DNA of 64,000 nt from Channallabes apus (lineage: Eukaryota; Chordata; Actinopteri; Siluriformes; Clariidae): NCBI GenBank assembly GCA_030522415.1, contig CM060115.1, positions 7,909,579 through 7,973,578 on the forward strand, given 5' to 3'. Made by a program: the position numbers and the translations under genes. The notes beneath the pieces were generated by a model. That model made no database searches, was not told where the DNA came from, and saw nothing but the letters and a program-made list of their open reading frames with translations. Shown in pieces: positions 12,661 to 23,509 of the stretch; positions within the stretch are counted from its first letter, which is position 1; every line of letters starts with the position of its first letter.

Positions 12661-14285
12661 CAGTGGTGTGAAAAACTATTTGCCCCCCTCCTGATTTCTT
12701 GTTCTTTTGCATGTTTGTCACACAAAATGTTTCTGATCATCAAACACATTTAACTATTAGTCAAAGATAACACAAGTAAACACAAAATGCAGTTTTTAAA
12801 TGAGGGGTTTTATTATTTAGGGAGAAAAAAAATCCAAACCTACATGGCCCTGTGCGAAAAAGTAATTGCCCCCTGAACCTAATAACTGGTTGGGCCACCC
12901 TTAGCAGCAATTATTGCAATCAAGCGTTTGCGATAACTTGCAACGAGTCTTTTACAGCGCTCTGGAGGAATTTTGGCCCACTCATCTTTGCAGAATTGTT
13001 GTAATTCAGCTTTATTTGAGGGTTTTCTAGCATGAACCGCCTTTTTAAGGTCATGCCACAACATCTCAATAGGATTCAGGTCAGGACTTTGACTAGGCCA
13101 CTCCAAAGTCTTCATTTTGTTTTTCTTCAGCCATTCAGAGGTGGATTTGCTGGTGTGTTTTGGGTCATTGTCCTGCTGCAGCACCCAAGATCGCTTCAGC
13201 TTGAGTTGACGAACAGATGGTCGGACATTCTCTTTCAGGATTTTTTGGTAGACAGTAGAATTCATGGTTCCATCTATCACAGCAAGCCTTCCAGGTCCTG
13301 AAGCAGCAAAACAACCCCAGACCATCACACTACCACCACCATATTTTACTGTTGGCATGATGTTCTTTTTCTGAAATGCTGTGTTACTTTTACGTCAGAT
13401 GTAACGAGACACGCACCTTCCAAAAAGTTCAACTTTTGTCTCGTCAGTCCACAAGGTATTTTCCCAAAAGTCTTGGCAATCATTGAGATGTTTTTTAGCA
13501 AAACTGAGACGAGCCTTAATGTTCTTTTTGCTTAAAAGTGGTTTGCACCTTGGAAATCTGCCATGCAGGCCGTTTTTGCCCAGTCTCTTTCTTATGGTGG
13601 AGTCGTGAACACTGACCTTAATTGAGGCAAGTGAGGCCTGCAGTTCTTTAGATGTTGTCCTGGGGTCGTTTGTGGCCCCTCGGATGAGTCGTCTCTGCGC
13701 TCTTGGGGTAATTTTGGTCGGCCGGCCACTCCTGGGAAGGTTCACCACTGTTCCATGTTTTTGCCATTTGTGGATAATGGCTCTCACTGTGGTTCGCTGG
13801 AGTCCCAAAGCTTTAGAAATGGCTTTATAACCTTTACCAGACTGATAGATTTAAATTACTTTTGTTCTCATTTGTTCCTGAATTTCTTTGGATCTTGGCA
13901 TGATGCCTAGCTTTTGAGGTGCTTTTGGTCTACAGTACTTCTCTGTGTCAGGTAGCTCCTATTTAAGTGATTTCTTGATTGAAACAGGTGTGGCAGTAAT
14001 CAGGCCTGGGGGTGACTACAGAAATTGAACTCAGGTGTGATAAACCACAGTTAAGTAATTTTTTAACAAGGGGGGCAATCACTTTTTCACACAGGGCCAT
14101 GTAGATTTGGAGTTTTTTTTCTCCCTTAATAACGTAAACCTTCATTTAAAAACTGCATTTTGTGTTCAATTATGTTATCTTTCACTAATAGTTATCGGTT
14201 TTTGATGAGCAGAAACATTTAAGTGTGACAAACATGCAAAAGAATAAGAAATCAGGAAGGGGGCAAATAGTTTTTCACACCACTG
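12661..14285 (-). mobile_element. Tc1-like transposon A (at duplication junction)
   Basis: Ends are CAGTGGTGTGAAAAACTATT and its complement, flanked by TA. Each terminal inverted repeat is about 200 bp and holds an outer and an inner copy of a gtgtgaaaaa-ttgcccc motif, the IR/DR arrangement of Sleeping Beauty-type Tc1 elements. The right end abuts the duplication junction (TA 14286-14287, then tgtctttag from the left SINE). Both terminal CAGT motifs are intact, but the transposase is broken. Confidence 0.93.
12879..13886 (-). pseudogene. Tc1-like transposase, two nonsense mutations
   Basis: Homologous along its length to the 340-codon transposase at 17797-18819. Two in-frame stops are visible against that copy: one near codon 17 (Glu codon replaced by TAA, near 13853) and one at codon 169 (Trp to TGA, near 13396). 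The region between keeps TDETK, and the C-terminal piece keeps QDNDPKHTS and SPDLNPIE. It cannot make a complete transposase. Confidence 0.9.
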
Positions 14286-14447
14286 TATGTCTTTAGACTG
14301 TTAGAGGAAACCGGAATACCCGGGGGAAACCCACCAAGCAGAACATGAAAACTCTATGCACACAGACAGGAAACAAGTCTGGCTGGGAATCGAACCCAGA
14401 CCTGGACCTGCAAGGTAACAGTGTTAACCACTACACCACCATGCCCA
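14286..14447 (-). repeat. Half V-SINE created by the duplication
   Basis: Only the tRNA-head half of the minus-strand SINE is present; the rest was left behind at the breakpoint. It starts directly at the Tc1 target TA. Confidence 0.9.
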
Positions 14448-15029
14448 TTTAGATAATTTCTCCATTAAAGAAATACCTTAAAAATCTACAATTAAGATAT
14501 CCTTAATATATAAATATTCAACTGACAAACCCTTAGCTTACCACGCCTGACTTTTTCTTTTCTCTGAGTAGTATGCAGTTAGATTACATCAAATATCAGT
14601 TGATGATTTCAATCTGGTTTTTGATGCAAAATGTGTTAAAATCAATCTACTGTACTGTAGGTCTGCATCTTCGAGGCCAGAATTTCAAGGCAATAAAAGC
14701 ACCAACACACATTTAACAGTCAAACAACCTTTGTTACAACAATTACAAAGATTTCTTTGAAACGATTGTTCATTACAGGCTTAAAAGGAAATATCCTGGC
14801 TGTATGTTTGTAATTTGTTTTCCAAGTTACTTCTTCAAATACAGCAAATCTTATGGTCCTTTGATGTGTAAGAAATATAAACTGCAAGTTATTAATTCTG
14901 AATTGATAGCCAATAAACTACAATGCAACATCATATCATGCATCTAGTCTAGGTATATACTCATTTGCTTGTAATACTGTATATATATTTATACATTAAT
15001 GATTTCAGTAAACATGGACACTGAAACAG

Positions 15030-15285
15030 TACAGTATGCATGTTCTCCTCGCGCTTGGTGGGTTTCCTGTTGGTATTTCCGTTTTCTCCCAAAGTCCAAC
15101 AACATGCAGGTTTTGCTAATTGGTGTTTCCAAATTGCCCATAGTGTTCGGGTGTGTGCCCTGCATGCCTGTGTGCCGTGAGATGGACTGGCATCCAGTTC
15201 TTGTACTCCAAGTCAGGTCTCCTGTGACCCTGTACAGGATAAATGGTATAGTGAGTGAGTGAGTGAGTGAGTGAGTGAGACTGCA
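15030..15285 (+). repeat. V-SINE copy (duplicate)
   Basis: Duplicate of 10110-10380 with a shorter gagt run. Confidence 0.8.
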
Positions 15286-16559
15286 TATAGACAGTTATAG
15301 AACATGTCTGAATACCCAGAGTGTAGCAGCTGACTGTAGGCAGACTGGCCACTGGGAGTACCGGGGGTTTTTCTGGTGTGCCGCTGGACAATTAGGCTGA
15401 TAAAACACATGGTATTACAGTTTTTCTCAGTCACTTTAAAGCATTTCCGTCCTCACACCCCAAGTCTCCTGGGATAGGTCTCAGGCATCCCGTGACCCTG
15501 TTTAGGATAAGCAGTATGGAGAATGTGTGAGCTAGTGAGAGTGTGGTACCATAAAATACTACTATATAAACATTACCATTATGCTACATTATAAATGTAT
15601 AATATTTTTTAAAGGTATGCTGCTACATGTTCCATAGAACCATAGAATGACTATAGTATTGGTACTATTTTACAAAAGGATGTACCAAAACTGCTCTCTT
15701 GGTGATTTGTGCTCTTTAACAGCAGGGAAAAGCTGTATGTGCATGACATATAGACACATTTATACTGTAGAACCTTTCTGAATATCACACCGATCATGGG
15801 CGGACTGACCATTGAGACTACTTGGAGCACATCTCAGATCTTCCAAAACCCTTGCAATACTGTAAGTGCATTTCTCAAAACAACAAGTACAAACAGCAAT
15901 GCACAATGGAGTACCTGAGGAAGCTTGTACTGTAACCTGTTCAAATTAATGAGTTTATCTATCATAAGTAAATATTTAAATCAGTGACCATCAGTCCCGT
16001 CAATATGACTAGTCTCCTCGCGGCAATGTTTACGAACAAAGTAGTCACAATGCTTAATCATCTTGTCAGGAGAATTGTGTATGCTGTGAGTATTTTATGA
16101 TCAAAATGACAGCTAATATTTGATGATGATGACTGAAAATGCACAAAGCTGCACGGTATTATCAATTCAAAGTAAAAGGTTTCATATTACTGCACATAGA
16201 AGATTGGAAAGGATTCATTTTTTACTGATTATACTATCATTTGCAGACAGATGATGTCATTGTGAAACAGGGAAAAGAAGCAGAGAACGCTGTTCTTCAG
16301 ATTAGAAAGGTAAATATGGAAAACACTGCATACTGTAAGCAGAATTGTAGGTGCAGTGCAGTGTAGTATGAGAAATTACAGTGTGTTTTACTACACTTCC
16401 TAACTTTCATGTCTGTCAGGTTAGAATCTCTCATACATCACCACAATGAAGCACTGAACGATTCTTCAGTAATGTCTTCTGGAGGCATCTTCTGTGACGT
16501 CCTCTATACTGCATCCATGGACACCCAGGTATTTTAGAGAACACTTGGTTGATTAATCC

Positions 16560-16689
16560 TTCATTCATTCATTCATTTTCTATACCGCTTAATCCTGTGT
16601 TCATGGTCGCGGGGAACCTGGAGCCTATCCCAGGAGACTTCTGGCATTAGGCGGGGTACACCCTGGACAGGGTGAAAATCCATCGCAGG

Positions 16690-16729
<40 letters not shown>

Positions 16730-16885
16730 ACACACTACGGGCAATTTAGGAACGCCAATTAGCCTAACCTGCATATCTTTGGACTGTGGGAGGAAACCGG
16801 AGTACCCGGAGGAAACCCACCAAGCACGGGGAGAACATGCAAACTCCATGCACGCAGAGACGGTAATCGAGCCTGGCCGGGGTTG
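16560..16885 (-). repeat. V-SINE copy (duplicate)
   Basis: Duplicate of 11663-11975 with a longer CA run. Confidence 0.85.
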
Positions 16886-17385
16886 ATTAATCAAATGCTT
16901 TAAAAATCCCTCTCCATTAATGAAGAATCAAGCATTTAATCACATTCACACATTCATTCTAAATTGATAACCAATTAAATACAATGCAATCTAATATAAA
17001 TAAATATAAATGTTAATACATTTACAAGACAACATGACGTTTGTACAAGTTGTTTTGAGAATTTCAGTTCCAATTCAAGAAATGACCCAAAGCAAATGTG
17101 AAAACCTCACCAATAGTGAGGAATGTTTAAAGTGTTTGATCGATCATTGATCAACCAGTTTTCTGAAATATGGATTAGACTGAAAGAAGCTTTCAGTGCT
17201 GCATTGTGATGTGGAAGAGAAACTGTGGCTGGACAGATCCTCTGTCTAAGGAATGTTTCCATTATTTAAATTCCTAATTTAGTATTTTTGTGGTGTATTT
17301 TTTGTGGTGTCTTCTCTTCTTTTTTGTGTCTCACAGTGATAGACATACAGTATAGTAAGTAAAAAGCATAAAAGTTAATCAGTGT

Positions 17386-17390
<5 letters not shown>

Positions 17391-17448
<58 letters not shown>
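17391..17448. repeat. (CA)n microsatellite (duplicate)
   Basis: Pure CA run corresponding to 12480-12531 but longer. Confidence 0.95.
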
Positions 17449-17453
<5 letters not shown>

Positions 17454-17578
17454 GTGCTCAAAAGTTGCATACCTTGTTAAACTTTTTCCATTTATTTGGA
17501 AAATTTGACTGATAATGCAATTTATTTTTCTCATTTAAGGATAGTGTTCACATAAAGTCATTAATTATCACATATATA

Positions 17579-19198
17579 CAGTGGTGTGAAAAACTATTTG
17601 CCCCCCTCCTGATTTCTTATCCTTTTGCATGTTTGTCACACAAAATGTTTCTGATCATCAAACACATTTAACTATTAGTCAAAGATAACACAAGTAAACA
17701 CAAAATGCAGTTTTTAAATGAGGGGTTTTATTATTTAGGGAGAAAAAAAATCCAAACCTACATGGCCCTGTGTGAAAAAGTAATTGCCCCCTGAACCTAA
17801 TAACTGGTTGGGCCACCCTTAGCAGCAATAACTGCAATCAATCGTTTGCGATAACTTGCAACGAGTCTTTTACAGCGCTCTGGAGGAATTTTGGCCCACT
17901 CATCTTTGCAGAATTGTTGTAATTCAGCTTTATTTGAGGGTTTTCTAGCATGAACCGCCTTTTTAAGGTCATGCCACAACATCTCAATAGGATTCAGGTC
18001 AGGACTTTGCCTAGGCCACTCCAAAGTCTTCATTTTGTTTTTCTTCAGCCATTCAGAGGTGGATTTGCTGGTGTGTTTTGGGTCATTGTCCTGCTGCAGC
18101 ACCCAAGATCGCTTCAGCTTGAGTTGACGAACAGATGGCCGGACATTCTCCTTCAGGATTTTTTGGTAGACAGTAGAATTCATGGTTCCATCTATCACAG
18201 CAAGCCTTCCAGGTCCTGAAGCAGCAAAACAACCCCAGACCATCACACTACCACCACCATATTTTACTGTTGGTATGATGTTCTTTTTCTGAAATGCTGT
18301 GTTACTTTTACGCCAGATGTAACGGGACACGCACCTTCCAAAAACATCAACTTTTGTCTCGTCGGTCCACAAGGTATTTTCCCAAAAGTCTTGGCAATCA
18401 TTGAGATGTTTTTTAGCAAAATTGAGACGAGCCTTAATGTTCTTTTTGCTTAAAAGTGGTTTGCGCCTTGGAAATCTGCCATGCAGGCCGTTTTTGCCCA
18501 GCCTCTTTCTTATGGTGGAGTCATGAACACTGACCTTAATTGAGGCAAGTGAGGCCTGCAGTTCTTTAGATGTTGTCCTGGGGTCTTTTGTGGCCTCTCG
18601 GATGAGTTGTCTCTGCGCTCTTGGGGTAATTCTGGTCGGCCGGCCACTCCTGGGAAGGTTCACCACTGTTCCATGTTTTTGCCATTTGTGGATAATGGCG
18701 CTCACTGTGGTTCGCTGGAGTCCCAAAGCTTTAGAAATGGCTTTATAACCTTTACCAGACTGATAGATCTCAATTACTTTTGTTCTCATTTGTTCCTGAA
18801 TTTCTTTGGATCTTGGCATGATGTCTAGCTTTTGAGGTGCTTTTGGTCTACTTCTCTGTGTCAGGTAGCTCCTATTTAAGTGATTTCTTGATTGAAACAG
18901 GTGTGGCAGTAATCAGGCCTGAGGGTGACTACAGAAATTGAACTCAGGTGTGATAAACCACAGTTAAGTTATTTTTTAACAAGGGGGGCAATCACTTTTT
19001 CACGCAGGGCCATGTAGATTTGAAGTTTTTTTTCTCCCTTAATAACGTAAACCTTCATTTAAAAACTGCATTTTGTGTTCAATTATGTTATCTTTGACTA
19101 ATAGTTAACGGTTTTTGATGAGCAGAAACATTTAAGTGTGACAAACATGCAAAAGAATAAGAAATCAGGAAGGGGGCAAATAGTTTTTCACACCACCG
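17579..19198 (-). mobile_element. Tc1-like transposon B, near-intact
   Basis: TA-flanked, about 1.6 kb, with the same IR/DR-type ends as copy A. The left end is CAGTGGTG...; the right end reads CACCACCG before TA, so its terminal motif is CGGT rather than CAGT, a change at a position usually conserved in Tc1 elements. The enclosed transposase frame is uninterrupted. Confidence 0.94.
17797..18819 (-). CDS. Tc1-like DD34E transposase, uninterrupted 340 codons
   Basis: Cut-and-paste transposase that binds the element's terminal repeats and inserts at TA. N-terminal paired-like helix-turn-helix region (about residues 1-110) with a GRPTRI motif near 59-64 resembling the GRPR AT-hook; catalytic domain with D153 (WTDETK), D244 (QDNDPKH) and E279 (SPDLNPIE), a 34-residue spacing between the last two. 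Its 340 residues and the triad positions equal those of Sleeping Beauty, from family knowledge. Starts MPRSKEIQEQM, a standard Tc1 start. One local oddity is WPRQSPDL where copy A has WPSQSPDL. Single exon. Whether it is active is unknown. Confidence 0.93.
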   Translation of the reverse strand: MPRSKEIQEQMRTKVIEIYQSGKGYKAISKALGLQRTTVSAIIHKWQKHGTVVNLPRSGRPTRITPRAQRQLIREATKDPRTTSKELQASLASIKVSVHDSTIRKRLGKNGLHGRFPRRKPLLSKKNIKARLNFAKKHLNDCQDFWENTLWTDETKVDVFGRCVSRYIWRKSNTAFQKKNIIPTVKYGGGSVMVWGCFAASGPGRLAVIDGTMNSTVYQKILKENVRPSVRQLKLKRSWVLQQDNDPKHTSKSTSEWLKKNKMKTLEWPRQSPDLNPIEMLWHDLKKAVHARKPSNKAELQQFCKDEWAKIPPERCKRLVASYRKRLIAVIAAKGGPTSY

Positions 19199-19527
19199 TA
19201 GTTGTTTGACTCCTTTTTAAAACCTAATTATAACTGAAATCACCCAAACAACCCTGATCAAAAGATTACATATCCTTTAATGTTTGGCCACATTATGAAC
19301 ACACAGGTTGCCACACACAGGTTTAAATGGATATTAAGGTTTTTGATATTGCTTGACTTTTGGAGTTATAAAAATTAAATGTAAAATGCTAGAACCTAGA
19401 ACCTTGAATTTCAATTCAGAAAAGAAAGTAGTTTTCAGAACAATGCTTATTATAGAAAATGTCTGAAAATGTTCTGCATTGCTACACATTCATGTCAGCT
19501 CCAAGATAGCATTTACCTCATATTTAC

Positions 19528-19702
19528 CTTAGACTGGGAAGAGATGAAGGTGAAAAGCGTCAGGTTATAAGGCATATAGCATGAAAGCTGAGGGCCCAAG
19601 GAACACTCAGCTTGGCTCCAACTTGAGCAGCACATTTCTACTCAAGCCATGGATCTGTCTTCTAACCTCGAAAGGCAAGCAAAGGTGTTCTACAGTAATT
19701 CT
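19528..19702 (-). pseudogene. Decayed sulfotransferase exon 2
   Basis: On the minus strand this aligns with exon 2 of the sulfotransferase gene at 31199-31407, covering the part from the region encoding LTLQGFQRIPWLE to the exon end. It keeps the donor position (taag|gtaaat), and stretches such as atgccttat and ttctctt match, but indels and stops break the frame. The 5' part is replaced by a V-SINE. No neighbouring exons are visible, so it is an isolated relic of a second SULT copy, in the same orientation as the intact gene. Confidence 0.8.
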
Positions 19703-19704
19703 CT

Positions 19705-19940
19705 TTTGGGTTTCCTCCGGGTAATCCGGTTTCCTCCCACAGTCCAAAGACATGCAGATTAGGCTAATTGGTACTGTATGCCCAAATTGCTTGTAGTTTG
19801 TGAATGAGCATGTAAGTGTGTGTATATGTGTTTGCCCTGAGATGGATTGTCCAGGGTGAACCCCGCCTTGTGCCCTAAGCTGCCTGTCATAGGCTCCTGG
19901 CCCCCCGCAACTCAAGCAGAATAGACAATGAGTGAGTGAA
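19705..19940 (+). repeat. Partial V-SINE
   Basis: Core to tail of a V-SINE beginning at 'gggtttcctccgggta'; no tRNA-like head. It adjoins the sulfotransferase relic. Confidence 0.8.
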
Positions 19941-20005
19941 CTTAGAATGAAAGATTTGTTGGAGTGTAACTGCTGCAAGTGACACTGCATAAGACATACT
20001 GTATA

Positions 20006-21355
20006 CAGTCTTATACAAAAGTTTGGGCACCTCTTGATAAATAGCAAATTTTGGTGATTTTCTAATTGAAAAGATGTTAACAGCATCTCTCTTGGAAAAG
20101 GAAAAACATGCACAATATTTTCAGCAAACATTGATGCATAGTAACTTCTTACGCCATGAATTGAATAAAAAATAAAAATGAAAACATTATTATGGCACTG
20201 TGCAAAAGTTTGGGCACCCTAAGAGTTCCAGAGTCTCACATTCTTCTTACAAGGTTTTAGACCTTAATCAGTTTTTAGATCTGATACATTTCAACAGGTG
20301 TCATTATTAAAAGCCAAATTCAAAGCTTTACAAATACTTTGACTTTTCAAACCTTGTGCACACATTTGTGGACACGCAACAACCATGACTTCCTCTAAGC
20401 AGGTGTGTAAGACTCTGAAAATGAAAGTTATTGATGCCCACGATGCAGGAGAAGGCTACAAGGAGATAGCAAAGCATTGTCAGCTTGCAGTTTTCACAGA
20501 GAGAAATGTAATAAAGAGATAGCAGTTCAGGGGAACTGTGGAGGTCAAGATAAGATCTGGAAGACCGAGAAAGAGAGAACTGCTCATATGCTGGTCAGAA
20601 AGACAAATAAAACCCCCCATTTGACTGCAAAAAAAAGGGAAGATTTACTTCCTTTTTGAACTGTTCCACAAGACCTTCATGGAAGAGTCAGCTGAAGAAA
20701 ACCTGCATCGCCATCATAAAATCCAATGTACAATGTCAGATGTAAGCAACAGAACATCTAACAAAGCCTGGTGCGTTTTTGGAAATAAGTGCTGTGGACT
20801 GATGAAGTTTAAATAGAACTCTTTGGCCACAATGAGCAAAGGCATGTACTGTATATACTGTAAGCAGCATTTCAAGAAAAGAACACTTTGCCCACTATTA
20901 AGCATGGGGGTGAATCTTAATTAAAGCTTTGGTGTTGTGTTGGGAAGAATAGATTCCACTAAATACCAACAAATTCTGGAAGCAAATATCACACCAGCTG
21001 TAAAAAAGCTGAAACTGAAAAGAGGATGGTTTCTACATCAGGACAATGATCCTAAACATACCTCGAAATCCACCATGGAATACCTCAAGAGACGCAAGGT
21101 GAAGGTTTTGGTACGGCCATTACAGTCCCCTGATTTAAACATCATTGAAAATTTGAGGGTAGATTTTAAAAGAGCTGTGCCATAATAATGTTTTTATTTT
21201 ATTTTTTGTTCAATTTATGGCATAAGAAGTAACTATGCATCAGTGTTTGCTGAAGATAATGTGCCTTTTTTTCCATCTACAAGAAAAAAAGTTAACATCT
21301 TTTCAATTAAAAAAATAACTAAAATCTGTTATTTATCAAGGGTTGCCCAAATTTT

Positions 21356-21360
<5 letters not shown>
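20006..21360 (+). mobile_element. Decayed Tc1-like transposon C
   Basis: Ends carry a repeated 'aaaagtttgggcacc' motif (20020 and 20205 at the left; complement near 21340 at the right), again an outer/inner direct-repeat layout. The right end merges with a TA microsatellite. Different family from A/B. Confidence 0.85.
20384..21185 (+). pseudogene. Tc1-like transposase remnant
   Basis: Starts near ATG 20384 (MTSSKQVCKTLKMKVIDAHDAGEGYKEIAK-like reading, helix-turn-helix region), then is frameshifted repeatedly. The C-terminal third is readable at 20937-21185 with HQDNDPKHTS and SPDLNIIENL, i.e. the second Asp and the Glu of the DD34E triad. Not functional. Confidence 0.85.

Positions 21361-21399
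<39 letters not shown>
21359..21399. repeat. (TA)n microsatellite
   Basis: Pure AT dinucleotide run between two Tc1-type elements. Confidence 0.9.
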
Positions 21400-21402
<3 letters not shown>

Positions 21403-21960
21403 TACTCACAATAAGTTAGGGATATTGTGAGAGACTTAATGGATGTCATACATATGATGTTTGTTTCACTTCAGACATTTTTGGGATAGGGAGGCAATTG
21501 TATTGGGGTGATAGATACTGTACACCTCATTTTCTCAAAGTGTCATCAGCAGACTTGCACCAAGACACAGAACTACTGGCAAAGTTTTTGACAGACCCAG
21601 GAGTGGAGCCCCATGAGTGACAGACCGCAACGATGGCCAGTACCTAAGGACCTATGCACTCAGACATCGTTATGCAACTGACACACAGGTGCTGAAGCAG
21701 AGACTGAATGATCGTACCCCACCCACACGTGACCTGGCAGATCTGTGTGTAGCACTTGTAGAAGAGTGGAACGCATTGCCTCAGACAACAATATCATGAG
21801 ACTAGTGAGGAGCGTGAGATGCCGCTGTCAAGCTGTTATTGTGGCAAATGGTGGAAACACCCGCTACTGACATTGGCAATTTTTGTTATTTGGGGCTATA
21901 GTGTCAAAATTTTGGTGGTAATAAATATTAAACTAATGAAAATGATGTTTCTTCTCATAC
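21400..21960 (+). mobile_element. Internally deleted Tc1-like element D
   Basis: Begins cactactcacaataagttag after TA. The open frame at 21617-21799 joins an N-terminal transposase-like segment (TDRNDGQYLRTYALRHRYATD) directly to a C-terminal one (RDLADLCVALVEEWNALPQ), and a further readable piece (LVRS.RCRCQAVIVANGGNTRY) follows after a stop. The catalytic core is therefore missing: a deletion derivative. The right boundary is uncertain. Confidence 0.7.
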
Positions 21961-22138
21961 ATTATTAATAATATCAAAGGGAACTTTCATTCAAATTAAT
22001 AGCAAATATTAATAGCGAATATATATAATTTGTTTGGTTTTATGTTTTAATTGTGTGCAAGTGAAGATGTCTAAAAAGTCTAAATTGTGTACAAGAATGA
22101 ATTATGAAAGTTCTAATGTTAATTCTAACAGCCAGTGG

Positions 22139-22210
22139 CGATTCTAACGTCTACAGAATCCGTAGACAGAAATCTGCAGTGGGCCTCTTTAACCAGCCCT
22201 TCATTACTTT
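22139..22210 (+). repeat. Fragment resembling a hAT end
   Basis: 'agccagtggcgattctaacg' resembles the hAT end at 42574 (cagtggcggttctac). Only one end is seen. Confidence 0.3.
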
Positions 22211-22569
22211 TATCTTGCAATTGTTCTGCAAGGCTGTCTTAGAGAGAAGTCATTTGGTCTAATTTGTGTGTTTGGTGATGTGTGCAGTCAAAACAAGAAA
22301 ATATTTGCAGTGTAAAATTGTTGAGAATATACCAGACCAACACAAGCTGAAGAGGTGTAATCTAAGAAATGTGACATATAGTTCATAAATCATCAAGCAT
22401 AAAGAAAATAAAAAGTGCATGTGATAAAACCAGTAACAAGCAGAACAGAATGCAAAGGACTTAGTGGTTCTGCCACATATTTGCCAGGGCGGAGAGATCC
22501 AGACAAAGTCAGAAATGGGCAGAAGATTTAAAGATAATGAAAGCCATTTACTGTATCTGCTTTGAATTA

Positions 22570-23507
22570 CACTACCGTTCAAAAGTTTTAGATCACTTTC
22601 TAACTCCATGATCGTTCCTGATTTTTATTTCTTTCTACATTGTAAAGGAATGCTGAAGGTGTCCAAAAAATGCAATAATCTCCTTTGAACAGTTGATATT
22701 GAGATGTGTCTGCTACTTCTGCTCTGTAAAGACTTCATACTGTAACGCCTCTAATCTGAGGTGCTGTTAATTGGTCGGCGCGGTGGTGTAGTGGTTAGCA
22801 CTGTCGCCTTGCACCTCCAGGGTCTGGGTTCAATTCCCCGGCCAGGCTCGATTCCAGTCTCTGTGTGCATGGAGTTTGCATGTTCTCTCCGTGATTGGTG
22901 GGTTTCCTCCGGGTACTCCGGTTTCCTCCCACAGTCCAAAGATATGCAGGTTAGGCTAATTGGCGTTCCTAAATTGCCCGTAGTGTGTGAGTGTGTGTAT
23001 GTGTGTGTGCCCTGCGATGGATTGACACCCTGTCCAGGGTGTACCCCGCCTAGTGCCCGAAGTCTCCTGGGATAGGCTCCAGGTCCCCCGTGACCCTGAA
23101 CACAGGATTAAGCGGTATAGAAAATGAATGAATGAATGAATGTTAATTGGTCATTTTTCATGCTGATAACTCTATATGAACTTCTCGTCTGCAGCAGAGG
23201 TAGGTTTTGGTCTCACCCTCCTGGGACGGCCTTCATGAGAGCCAGTTTCATTATGGTGCTTGACGGATTTTGCAAATGGACTTGACAATACTGTTCTTGC
23301 AAGAACTATTACAGAAAGGCCGACCTCTGTGTCTTAAAATAACAACTAACTGTTGTTTCTATTGTTGTTACGTAATTACCTAATTCCATACAGTATGTGT
23401 TATTTTATAGTTTTGAAATCCCCAGTATTGTTGTAGAATGTAGAAAATAAATCACTAAACAAAAACAAAGAAATTTGCAAGTGATCTAAAACTTTTGAAC
23501 GGTAGAG
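22570..23507. mobile_element. Short TA-flanked inverted-repeat element interrupted by a SINE
   Basis: Ends CACTACCGTTCAAAAG... and ...CTTTTGAACGGTAGAG are inverted repeats of about 30 bp (also matching ttagatcactt / aagtgatctaa) between TA dinucleotides, a Tc1/mariner signature. No transposase is seen. A V-SINE sits in the middle. Confidence 0.85.
22765..23152 (+). repeat. Full-length V-SINE with target duplication
   Basis: SINE body 22777-23140 with tRNA-like head (tagtggttagcactg; gggttcaattccc), V core and (aatg)n tail, flanked by the direct repeat gttaattggtc. It inserted into the older element at 22570-23507, giving a relative age. Confidence 0.92.
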
Positions 23508-23509
23508 TA

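Larger units (their letters stand above)
9340..14285. repeat. Tandem duplication unit 1 (4.9 kb)
   Basis: Direct repeat of 14286-19198. It contains, in order, the right half of a V-SINE, a plus-strand V-SINE, unique DNA with candidate exons, a minus-strand V-SINE, a CA microsatellite and a Tc1-like element. By eye the non-Tc1 part differs from unit 2 at about 15 substitutions plus a few indels in 3.3 kb, including about 35 bp near 9935-9970 that is absent from unit 2. Confidence 0.95.
14286..19198. repeat. Tandem duplication unit 2 (4.9 kb)
   Basis: Second copy of the unit at 9340-14285, same orientation, directly adjoining it. Contains a truncated V-SINE (14286-14447), V-SINEs at 15030-15285, 15470-15540 and 16560-16885, candidate exons at about 16020-16100, 16253-16315 and 16425-16530, the CA microsatellite and Tc1 copy B. 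Confidence 0.95.

Noticed and set aside
12879..13358. Separate small gene of 159 codons
   Set aside because: It is the C-terminal piece of the stop-broken Tc1 transposase in copy A.
22777..22850. tRNA-like heads of V-SINEs as real tRNA genes
   Set aside because: They have A/B-box-like motifs but no acceptor stem or cloverleaf that I can fold, and continue directly into the SINE core.
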